Shown here: piece by piece, positions 1 through 10,023 of the stretch
How positions within the stretch are numbered: position 1 is the stretch's first letter
Layout: every line of letters begins with the position of its first letter
Assembly: GCA_032719365.1 (NCBI GenBank)
Contig: CM064866.1
Span: forward strand, 72,923,028 to 72,987,027
Direction: 5' to 3'
Source: Prinsepia uniflora
Lineage: Eukaryota; Streptophyta; Magnoliopsida; Rosales; Rosaceae
Length of the DNA: 64,000 nucleotides
Notes under the pieces: model-generated
Databases searched by the model: none
What the model was told of the DNA's origin: nothing
Seen by the model: only the letters and a program-made list of their open reading frames with translations
Position numbers and translations under genes: made by a program

Positions 1-814
1 AACATCAGAAATCAACAATAATCCAGAAATCAATCAATCTGCTGGATCTCAAGTGCGCCCGAGTCTTTAAACTCAAAATCATGCGCATAATTAGGTCTTC
101 CCAGGATATCAACGAGTCTTTAAACTCAGAACATAATCAATAGGCCTTAGGGGGTATCACAATAACCGAGTCTTTAAATTCACGAGTCTTTAAACTCAAT
201 CCGGGTCTTTAAACCCAATCCGGGCCCGCCCCCATCATCAATTAACCGAGTCTTTAAACTCAAAACGTGCTCCAGCAATAGCACCAGGTCTTTAAACCCA
301 AAACATATGTAATTAATAATAAGTCCGGATCCATCATGATCCAAATTCCAAATCAACCTAAAACCACATTTTGTCATAATAGGACTCGTGTCCGAATCTC
401 ATTCATCAAAATTACTTTTATGCCCTTCTCTTTCTAAACCCGTAACTCGGTCATCCGAACTCCGATTGACGCGTGCCGCCTGTCTACCGATTCAGGGTCT
501 CGAGACCTACCCAACGGTCCTCGGCTTACGTGCACAGTCCATGTCGTTGGAAAAGTCAACAAATCCTCCCTTTCGTCCCAATTACGAAAACGCCCTTAAA
601 CTTCCGAACGTCATAACTTTCTCCTTGAATGTCGGAATCGGACTTGCCACCTGTCTATAAACTCGTGACGTCCTGAACTACGTCACAGTCATCGGTCAAA
701 GTCCGTTTGACCGCCCGAGCAAAAAGTCAACCATTCGCCCATTACCTAGGGGCAAAATCGTCCTTTTCTTCAAATTTTCCAAATTTCCCCTTTTTGCACG
801 TCCTGGTCATTACA
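1..814 (-). mobile_element. Tekay-type LTR fragment, cut by window edge
   Basis: Read on the minus strand, the LTR begins TGTAATGACCAGGACG at 814 and shares its U3 part (380-770: the CACGAGTT, ACAGGTGGCA and TTGACTTTT words) with the LTRs at 22487, 45942, 55499 and 58948. Positions 1-310 carry several copies of GAGTCTTTAAACTCA, which recurs inside the LTR at 56095-56260. The other end lies outside the window. No coding capacity is seen. Family assignment rests on shared sequence with the element at 58948, whose pol has a chromodomain. Confidence 0.75.
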
Positions 815-821
815 GTTTTGA

Positions 822-975
822 ATGATATGGATGGGATGTAATTTGAATTATAGTGTTTTTAATGATATGGATGAGATGGATTTTGATTTATAGTGTTTTG
901 AATGATATGGATGAGATGGATTTTGAACGATAAGGATGAGATGGATTATACTGTTTTGAATGATAATGGATAGTT
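822..975. repeat. Tandem repeat, about 55 bp unit
   Basis: Three to four imperfect units of the pattern AATGATATGGATGAGATGGA followed by a T-rich tail lie directly beyond the LTR end. Units differ by substitutions and small indels. No coding potential is seen. Confidence 0.75.
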
Positions 976-984
976 TTTTGAAAA

Positions 985-1400
985 TATCTTCATAGTCAAG
1001 TCAAAGAATTGGATGTTCTGATCTGGGCATTTTCACCAAAGTACGTTTTTTTTTTTCTATCCTCATAGTCAGGTAGTGTCCTTATAGTTAGTTAAGTGAA
1101 TTAGATGTTTTGATATGGAATTTTCATTAAGGTTTACTCTTTTATGTCCTCATAGTCAATAGTGTCATCATAATCAACTTAGTGAAATGGATGTTTTTGT
1201 TTATAATCTTCACCAAAGCATGATTTTTTATGTCCTCATAGTCAGATAGTGTCATCATATTCAGTTCAGTAAATTGCATATTTTGTTCTGAAATTTTCAT
1301 CAAAGTATGTTTTTTTTGTCCTCATAGTTAGGTGGTGTCCTCATAGTTAGGTAGTGTCCTTATAGTTAGATAATGTCCTCATAGTCAGGCAATGCGAAAT
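985..1400. repeat. Tandem array, about 86 bp unit, four units
   Basis: The anchor CCTCATAGT recurs at 1061, 1148, 1234 and 1320 (spacings 87, 86 and 86). Each unit also has a CACCAAAG/CATCAAAG word and a T-run. A shorter sub-repeat (CCTCATAGTTAGGTRGTG) is locally multiplied at 1320-1390. Confidence 0.8.
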
Positions 1401-2340
1401 TTTTTTTGGTGAAATTGATGTGGTTATGTCCTCATATTAGGATGACATGAAATATGAGGACATCATCATTGTCTTACTAGAGTACCACAAGAAATATTGG
1501 GCATCATCATCATCATCCATAATTTCAAAATGCTTGTATTCAAAGAATGTTACAGGAACTTCAAACTTCAAACTGAGTTTTTGGTTAGGTTTGATTAGGC
1601 AAAAAGAGGAACACAGTTTATAAGCTCAAAGTTGTAGCCCTTGGTACTATAATGTCTTTCATATCGCCTCGTTCATACATGTACTTCTTTCCAAACCTCA
1701 ACCATTTTTCATTGAAACAAATCAATTTTAACCAATTCCCTTCCTGAAATTTTATATACTAAAATTTATTATAATAAAGTTAAACTACACTATATTACTA
1801 TAAGTAAACTGCATGACTATTGGGGCATTAATATAAGACTATATGACTACTGGGTCACTATAAGACTACATGACTATTATGTCACTATCAAACTAGATCT
1901 AATATTAGATTACATCTGCAAATTCGAAACTAGTTTTTATGACCTTCAACCCAACATCATATTTTCGACCTCACACCTACAAATTCATCTTCTTCACTCT
2001 CCATTTGTTTATTTGCTTCAATTTGTTGAATGCCCAGTACAAGTGGTTCATCCACTTTAACAAAAAATCAAACATAGGATTGAGATAGACCAACCTCTGC
2101 ACAAGATTCTACCTCCTTGAACACCCTTTTCGAGAGGAAGATGAAAGAACGAATGCCATAAATATTGGTTATTTTATTTAATTAGTTGAATGCCCAAGAC
2201 TTATGGTTCATCCAAGTTAACAAAAAATCAGATATATGATTTAGAGTGACCAACATCTACGAATGAAACCACCTACTTGAAGATGAGGAAATGATAGGAA
2301 GATAGAAGATGAGAGGAAATTTTTCGGATAATGAGAAGAA
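1401..2340. other. Non-genic stretch with small imperfect direct repeats
   Basis: No gene is seen. About 75 bp at 2025-2105 (TTGAATGCCCA, TGGTTCATCCA, TTAACAAAAAATCA) is repeated imperfectly at 2185-2262. A short ATGACTATTGGG-like unit is repeated about three times at 1810-1890. Confidence 0.5.
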
Positions 2341-2495
2341 TTTTCGCGAGCTCCTCTATTCCCACGTACCTTTTATTTCTAATTTCTCTAAAATGGTGAC
2401 TATAAGGTTTTCTTCCAAAAAAACGTGATCGAGAAATAATAATAAAACACGTGATAGGGAAATATTAAGTTTTTCTTCCAAAAAAAAAAGTATAA

Positions 2496-2850
2496 AATTA
2501 CAAGTAAGTAAAAGCAAGAAACAAAACAAAATACAACTAATTAAAATGGAGCTGAGAAATAATGAGAAAAAAGGACCGAGAATATAAATAAGTAAAAACA
2601 AGCTTGGAAACTAATAAGAGAAGGGTATGAAAATAAAAATAAATAAAAAGTAAAGCAATCAAATAATAAGAAAAAAGGAATGAAATACAAATAAGTAAAA
2701 GCGAGAAAAGGGAAATAAAAATACAATAATAAGAAAAATACCAATAAGTACAAGAAGAATTGGAAAATAATAAGATAAAGAGAATGAAAGTACAAGTAAG
2801 TAAAAGCTTGAAATAGGGAAACAAATACAAATAAGTGGAAAATAATAAGT
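2496..2850. repeat. Purine-rich degenerate tandem repeat
   Basis: The word AAATAAGTAAAAGC and variants recurs near 2502, 2586, 2689, 2743 and 2801, separated by A/G-rich spacers (AATAATAAGAAAAAAGGAATG-like, shortened here). The strong purine strand bias makes long pyrimidine-strand ORFs by chance. These are not considered genes. Confidence 0.6.
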
Positions 2851-2871
2851 ACAGACTTATACTTGTAATTT

Positions 2872-4056
2872 CAAATCTTACATTACAACGTTGATCTTCT
2901 GTTATATTTTATGTTAAAATAAAAGTTAAAAGCTGATTTCGTCATAATAGGACCTGCCATTTGATTTAAGTGACAAATAGATGTCAAGTGGCAAAAAAAT
3001 ATTATAAATTAATTTAAAATTGTGTTTTAAAGGAGCTAGTTGACTTGGAAGCCATGGTAGCAGTTCCATGGTTTGAATAAAGGAGCTAGTTGACTTGGAG
3101 CACTTGAAAAAACCACCCCACTAGCTTCTCTTCATCCGTCACTACCAATTCTGACATCTGAGTTGCTTTCTTACATCAAATCCATTTTAATTTGTAGAAA
3201 AGAATTAAAGGCATGGAAGAAATTATATCCTTACGTTCTCCAACCCCATTTACGCCAAGAAAATTCGTCCACATTTCAACGTCATCTTCCATTCATACTT
3301 CAAAACAGGCCTGAATGGTGGATCTATTCAATCTTCTGGTAAGCCTCTAAACACACCAACAATGACTATCTCTGTCGTGGACCGGCAGCCATTTCCGAAC
3401 CACCAGAGACTTGACATCCAAAAGAAATAGCAACACCAAATTGATGAACGCCAGAATACCAGCCAGCCAAATTCGTGTTCAACAATGCCGACGCAAAGAA
3501 AGTTGTTATGGAATATGGACAGCAGGACAGGGGCGCTGAAGGTGAAGCTCTGTTCCACGACGACATCGACCCGGACATAAGCCTGCTCTCGGATCACGGT
3601 GATGTGACCGACTCCGACTGGCTGTACTTCTACAGTCTTTCTTCAACTTAGTAATTTCTTGTTGTTTATTGCGCGGCTAATATTCTGGGGCGTGCATTTT
3701 GCTCCGATGGGTTTGTTTGGCCTGCAGGGGAGGATGAGCTTTTGCTGGCGTAGGTCGTGGTATAGAGGAGCTATGGAATTCCTGCCATGACTTCCAATTT
3801 AGGAGGAGAAGAACTAGGGAAGACGATGAACCAAAAAAAAAGAATTATTTTTTATTTTATTTTATGAGAATTTGTTTTGAATAAATTTGTTTTTTATTTA
3901 AAATAATTTATATTATTTTTTGCCACTTGGCATCTATTTGTCTCCGACTTAAATCAAATAATAGGTCCCATTATGACTACTATTTTAATAGAAAATACAA
4001 CAGAGGATCAAAATCGTAACGTTGTAAATAATATATAATTTTAAATGTAAGATTTG
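2872..4056. mobile_element. Terminal-inverted-repeat DNA element with GC-rich cargo
   Basis: The left arm 2872-3008 and right arm 3902-4056 are inverted copies of each other. Both contain CAAATCTTACAT, ACAACGTT, CTCTGTTGTATTTT (left: CTTCTGTTATATTTT), TTTGATTTAAGT and CAAGTGGCAAAAAA. Arms of about 140-155 bp with an unrelated, much less AT-rich interior (3120-3830) resemble a MULE or Pack-MULE. No transposase is encoded and no clear target-site duplication was found at these limits, so the superfamily is an inference. A 25-bp word (AAAGGAGCTAGTTGACTTGG...) occurs twice, at 3028 and 3078. Confidence 0.6.
3448..3651 (+). pseudogene. Unrecognised coding-like tail inside the TIR element
   Basis: An open frame of 67 codons without an obvious start ends at TAG 3649-3651. 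It reads as an acidic, Asp-rich peptide (FHDDIDPDISLLSDHGD, then DWLYFYS). A second coding-like stretch in a different frame lies upstream at 3215-3420 (TMTISVVDRQPF) and ends in a stop. GC content and codon-like composition contrast with the AT-rich inverted arms, which suggests a captured gene piece. I do not recognise the family, and chance cannot be excluded. Confidence 0.25.
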
Positions 4057-4491
4057 TAAGTGTGAGTATTATTTTATAATTTGATATAAATTATAAAATA
4101 ATAAATGATAATTTGCTCGAAATTATATTTTCGTGTCTATTTTTATAAACAAATTTTTGTGTCTTCTGTTTTTTAATAAATTTGTAGAGAATGTTTTTCT
4201 TCTATCAATTTCCCAAAAAAATTCATGTCAACGGCCCTGATTTAGCATCACATGAGCACCAGTGCACGAGCGGCATGCTATCTCCACCCCAACACGGAAA
4301 TTTTATTTTTTTACTCTCAGAAACCATAAAGACATGAAAAACGCACCCACTCGTGTAGACAGAGAAGGTGAGAAAGAAGGAAACAAAGAATCCATCAAAG
4401 AATATATACAAGATCATTTTTAATTTTTAATTTTAAGACGGATCGGACGCCTACCGAATCGCCAACGCAGAATCGGCGATCCATCAGCAAG
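4057..4491 (+). other. Upstream region of the EAR-motif gene
   Basis: This AT-rich spacer between the TIR element and the first gene must contain that gene's promoter and 5' leader. No confident TATA box or other site could be assigned. Confidence 0.4.
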
Positions 4492-7034
4492 ATGGAGGGA
4501 GTTGGGGCCCGACTCGGCCGGTCCTCGACTCGGTACGGACCAGCCACGGTGTTCACTGGACCGGTGAGGAAGTGGAAGAAGAAGTGGGTCCAAGTAGCAC
4601 CATCATCCTCTCACAACAACGCTGGTTCCACCACCCATCACTCTCATCAGGTTAATGGGCACAACGGTATCTCTAACGGTAATAACGGCTCGCATCTCTT
4701 GCTTTACAAGTGGACCCCAATTACCCTAAGCCAAAACACTGCTATTACCAACAATAATAACACGGCCACCAATGGGGAAGACAAGGCTAAGGATGACGAT
4801 GCATTGGCGGCTAGCGAGGAGCCACCTCGCCGCAAATTTAAATACATTCCGGTAATTTTCTTAAATTTTAGTATTTTGATACAGTTTTATTAAATCATTT
4901 GGAATTCCTGGATTTGGGTCTGATTATTGTCCTCGGTATTGAGTTTTTTTTCTTCTTGTTCTTAATGAAATTATTGCGGGATTACCTTTGATTGGGTTGA
5001 ATTTCTTATATGTTTTTGTTGGTTAATAGTAAATTAGGGTTTGGTTTCAATGATTTTTAGGAAAGAAGGTCTTTTTGTTGCCTACTCTTTTGGGGAATTG
5101 TGGGTTTATGTTTGTTTTGATTTCTATTCTCACACTAATATTGTGAATCTCATTTACTGATACTGCATTTCACTATTAGCCATTTGAAGTTGAGAAAATT
5201 TTAGCACATTTGAAAGTTTTTTATTTGGTGGTAGTATGATCGATGAAGAGTGATATTTTCTGGTTTCGTTTTCTTGTGATACTTAATGATTAGTGATGCT
5301 GTAAATTCTAGTACAGGACTTAAGGATTAGTTATAGCATGTCAGACGAGCTGTCTATAAACGAAATTATAGGACAAAGCTGGATTCCCTTTTTTGTAACA
5401 ATAAGGAATTACGTTACTCTCTGAGAGAGAAAAAAAAAAAAAAATCTTTTCAAGGCTGTAGTGATTATAAAACGAAGTTAGTGTTCTTACCGAGTTGATA
5501 TAGAGTCTCTGCAATCAACAGTGGGTTTTGGGGGTTGCACGGACAATTTTTTCTCTGAAGAGTGCTCTGTTGCTTAGTTACCGTTTTTCTTCTGTGACTT
5601 CTTTTGGTATTTCTCTAAATTATACCGTATGTATAGAGTTTCAGCCATTCACACATAGTAAAATATTTAATGACGAAAGAACTTGGTAACTGTAAGTTCT
5701 TGAGATGACAAAGTGGCAGGCACCTAGTGATCAAACAATGTAAAATTAAAAAGCTTTACACACAGTATGTTTGTTTGTACAATCTTTTATGTTAAGATCT
5801 GGATTCATCTCTATATTGTGTTATAATCTGGATTCATCTCTATATTGTGTTAAGACTCAGTGATAAACTTTATCTCTGAATGCCTTGGTGCTGCTCTGTC
5901 CATCTCTTAGTTTCCCAGCACCTGTATTAGTGTATGCTTGACGGACACATCATTCAGATTATATATGGCATCTATGTTAGGTTTATAAAATTGGCAATGT
6001 TTCTCCTTGTTGAAAATTGATGACATGATGTCATTCTTTTGGTGGGATGCTGGAGGGAAATGATATGGTTTATTACATTGGACTGGATGGTTTGGAACTA
6101 ATCTGAGGGAACTGCCTTTTAGGTAATCAAAAAGCTCGTAACTCCTATCACAATAAGGTAGTGGAATAGTTACTTGTACTAGTTCTTGGAGACTAACAAT
6201 TGAAATCAGCGTAGGTTGTTGCCTATGTAATATTAGTAATTATGTGGTGAATTGTGACCAATCCCCAGGTCCCCAAAAGTAATTATGTTGAGCCCATTGT
6301 TTTGTAACCATTCCTCAGGTCACCATAAAAGCACTAGCATAGTGTTCCATGATTTGAATGGGATTAATCGGATAGAGTCAATTCAACTTGCTTAAATATT
6401 TTATTCCATTTTGTTGGGGTTTCTGTTGAATGATAACTTTAGCCATTTGACAAAGCAGATAGCTTTACTAGAAGAACAGCAAAATGAAGCTGCAGAACAG
6501 GTTGAAGATGAAGCTAACTCTGTCGATAATGAGCCAGCTGAAACAGAGGTAACCCCCACGAATGAGGTTTTAGATGAAAAACCTGACATTAATGACGTCC
6601 CTATGGAAGAAAATCAGGTGAAGCCTTTGTGACTATTTTATGGTTGTGTTGTTTCCTATCATGTCGTGTTTTGTTTTCTCTTTAGGAATACGTTCATTTT
6701 CTATAACTGGTGAAATAGCGATGGTTAGGTTTTCTGTTTAAGTGAAGGTAGGCCAGCCTAATGGACACTGGACATTCATGGTGGACGGATTGCTCATGGC
6801 ATTTAATTGCTTTCTTTTATATAAGAAATTTTGGAAAACATATTGGTAGTAACATTCTATGATAAATTAATCGGGTTCGATTTGATTTCCTATTGTCTGT
6901 AACTTGAATTTTGATTTCATTCTCAGGACAATAATCAGGTAGTATGCCAAGATCTGAATGAAAGCACTTTGGATTTAAGTTTGGGCTTCAATGCACATGA
7001 AAGCAATAATGGTTCTGCTCCGAAAATTGACTAA
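4492..7034 (+). CDS. Uncharacterised plant protein with C-terminal EAR-like motifs
   Basis: Three exons are inferred: 4492-4851 (ending at CCG before GTAATT), 6459-6617 (after AAAGCAG, ending at CAG before GTGAAG) and 6927-7034 (after TTCTCAG, stop TAA). All joins are phase 0 and give 208 residues. The N-terminus starts MEGVGARLGRSSTRYGPA and has a basic VRKWKKKW patch. A low-complexity Asn/His/Ser stretch leads to HLLLYKWTPI and then the basic RRKFKYIP at the exon 1 end. Exon 2 is acidic (Glu-rich). Exon 3 holds DLNE and LDLSLGF, matching the DLN and LxLxL forms of EAR repression motifs. This implies a nuclear protein that may recruit TOPLESS-type co-repressors; the function is an inference. 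I recognise it as a conserved plant family but not by a secure name. The 1.6-kb intron 1 holds nothing else obvious. Confidence 0.8.
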
Positions 7035-7923
7035 CCTAGTGATGGTTAGTTGCAGTGAGTAGGTTCTAAGTATTGGATCCATGATTGGAGGTCTTCGGCA
7101 CTCTACTGGTCACCCCTAAAGAAGCAGCTAATTTGTTGGTGTCTAATTCTGAAATCAGTTTTCCCTTTGCCGTTATATTTTAACCTATGGCCATACAGGG
7201 AGAGTGATTTTCTTTGGCGTGCCCATGTACTATTACTCTTCATTTGATTTGATGCTTCATTGTTTAGTTGATAGCAAACTGTGCCCATTTGGTATAAGAT
7301 GCAAAACCTTACTTTCAACATTGAAACAGTTGAATTGTTTTTGCCGGCCATTTTTGTCTACTTCCGCGAATTGGACATGTTGGTTGTACTTGGAAATTGT
7401 CGTGGGATTACGGTTTACGAGATCCATGCTAAAGTTTTAGTCTTGCAATGCTTTATGCTTTGATTATGGTTGACATAATCATAATTGCATCATCAAGTAT
7501 TAAATGAAAATCGTAGAGTCTGAAATATAGATGGTAGTGGGACAAGCGTAAAAGGGCAAAAGCTGCCATATGTAGCAGTCACCAAAAGAACTTGGGAAGG
7601 GGGGTGGGGAAGAGAGGGATTATGAAGAACCTCATAGTGCTATGAATATGTACTGCAAAGAATGTATTCGGAGATTTAGTGGAAAAATATATATTATTAA
7701 TCAATCAGGGACCTTTGGCTGTTTAAATGTCCACTAATTTTCAGTTTAAAACTGACAATCAACAAAGAAATACCCAATATCACTTCAAACTTTACTGTCC
7801 AAAGCCCTCCAGGAAGGCAACCAAACATCAGGTGTAAGAAATCAATATTCAATAGATGATAGAAAAGAAGAAACATGAGCCTTTGCACCCCATGACCGGA
7901 TGTGGTCGGGACAATTTTCGTCA

Positions 7924-9826
7924 TCATTCTTCTACAAGAGCAGCTGCTTCTTTCTCAGAAAAATAATCATGCCTGTAATGTACAAGTTTGTATAAGAGAT
8001 GTTCACGTTATGAAGAATACACTGTAAAACTATTTTGATTGATAACAACACTGTTGAGTGAATCAATGGATAAGAGATACTATCCCCATCTTTGAACCAT
8101 CACCAAATTTCAGCATCAAAACAACTTACTGTATTTTTCGAGAAAGCTGGTAGAGGCCAGTCCCTGCCATTGCTACATTCACGCTAAAAAGATTCCAGTT
8201 TTTCTGCAATTATGAGTTACATAAGCCCAAACTCACATCCAGCAGAAAATGCACCTAAGAAGTAAAATTTCATTCAACAGAATCATCGAGAAAGTCCTTT
8301 TTCTTTTTTATTTCCACATCAACGTACATGAATGACTCCTTTGTTGTTACGGCGATTATATTATGTATGTACAGTTTGGAAGGGGTCCAGAGGCATGCAA
8401 TTACTTTAGGAGCTACCAAAAAAAGATCTTTCTCATCATTAAGAAAACTCCTACCAAAGTTATTGAGAAATACAACCGGAAACCCAATTCTCAAACAATC
8501 TCCCTTGGAAAGTAGAAAGTTTAAATTGAACTCATGATGGCATGTACCATTAGCACATTAATCATTTGAAAGAAGCCTAAATTAAATCCGAGTGTACATG
8601 CCAAATCCGCAAAATATATGTTCCTAGTTCATCAATAACAAAAGTAAAAGCACTAGTAGTAGAGGCATTCACCATATCAAATATTTAACAAGAGTCAGTG
8701 TTGTGTAAGTCAACAGAGAAGTAGCTGTTTGACACTCTCCAAGTCAGAGTTTGATCATGAATCTGGTGATCTTGTAGATGCAAGAACAATATATGAACAG
8801 TTTTTCTTACCGGGGTAATGACAGTGCTATAGCGTGACCAGACAACTCCAGTGCATGCAACCGCTGTGTAACAATAATACAAGAAAAAAAGTGAGAAAAA
8901 TACAAAACCCTTGAACTAGAAGAGCAACAAGACTGAAAGTACATTGCAGCAGCCTTGTATAAAATATCAAACAGCCCGAATGGACAAACCTAATTGCTGG
9001 GGATACGAAAGATTTTCAGGTGGTTTAGCAAAGTCAGCAATATTTGCTATGCTGATCCCCCATTTAAATGTGGGTGCCCAAAAATGAACTGCAGTAACAG
9101 ATTAGTGGTTGATTAGCACATAAAAAATTGGTTTGTCAAACTATAATAAATCAGATGGTCCTAATCCTATAACATAAATCTTAGGCTGCTCTTACTCACC
9201 TCTTGAGCACTTAAAAATGATTCTATAAGAATGATTAATAGAGTGGTTTTAGGTGGTCTCTAAAGGGCAGTGAAGCAATAATCAATACACACAGAAAAAA
9301 AAATGACAAATGCCAACTAAAGAAATTGGTTAAACTAAACCTGTGAAAGCAACTTTAAACCAACCGAAGCAAGGCTCAAAAATCCAACTTCCAATTCAGC
9401 TCTAAGGTCATTTAACTCATGAGTCATTTCCATTAGTTATTTTTTAATTTCAACCGAATTTAATTATCAGGAAAATTGACAAATTTGCAGGGCACTTCAT
9501 CAAAGCTTAAACGGGAAAAGATGCAAAATTAAACTTACTCTTTCAACATCCAATCTGTAGGATAAGTCTCAATTGGGTTTCCTTAACAAAAGAAAATTAA
9601 CATCGTGATTCATTTCAGGCACCCATCAGAGTAACAGAATGGGAACTTGATCCAAAGCAAGAGATCTAAATCGAGCGAAAATGAAAATAAAAATTAAAGC
9701 TTTGATAATTCGAATAAAAATATTTAAATAATAGAGTATTCAGAGATGCAAATGGAGAGGAAGTGACTCACTGGTTTTAGGGCCGGCCGGATGATTCCAT
9801 AGCGCTTGAAGCTTCGAAACCGCCAT
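7924..9826 (-). CDS. MPC2: Mitochondrial pyruvate carrier subunit (MPC2/3-type)
   Basis: Five exons on the minus strand: 9772-9826, 8990-9088, 8811-8863, 8130-8203 and 7924-7972, all with GT-AG borders and compatible phases. They give 109 residues, the normal size for this family. Family hallmarks are LWNHPAGPKT in exon 1, HFWAPTFKWGISIANIADF and KPPENLSYPQQ in exon 2, WSRYSTVITP in exon 3, NWNLFSVN and LYQLSRKI in exon 4, and HDYFSEKEAAA at the end. MPC proteins are inner-mitochondrial-membrane proteins with short helices that work as heteromers to import pyruvate. The plant type with HFWAPTFKWGISIAN is the MPC2/3/4 group rather than MPC1; the exact paralogue is not determinable here. The start ATG at 9824-9826 faces the esterase gene 197 bp away, so the two likely share a bidirectional promoter. 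Confidence 0.93.
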
Positions 9827-10023
9827 GAATTCTCCCCCTCCTATTGCTCTGAAGCTCTATAAAGTCAGAGAACAGGAATATCTGTTCGACCGTGTTATTC
9901 AGGAGGCAAATCGTACCGGGCCACGTATATAGTAAATCATTAAAACGCAGGGCCATTGTTGTCATTTCACAATCGTTTGCCCAAATTTGCGAAGGCCCAG
10001 CTGAATCTCTATGATCAGGAGGC
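9827..10023. promoter_or_regulatory. Short bidirectional promoter between MPC and esterase genes
   Basis: Only 197 bp separate the two divergent start codons. Both 5' leaders and core promoters must lie here or overlap the neighbouring gene. No clear TATA box is seen on either strand, as is common for housekeeping bidirectional promoters. The assignment rests on geometry. Confidence 0.6.

Noticed and set aside
2356..2830. Several hydrophobic Phe/Leu/Ser-rich minus-strand ORFs
   Set aside because: They arise from a purine-rich degenerate tandem repeat read on the pyrimidine strand. No start context, domain or splice structure supports a gene.
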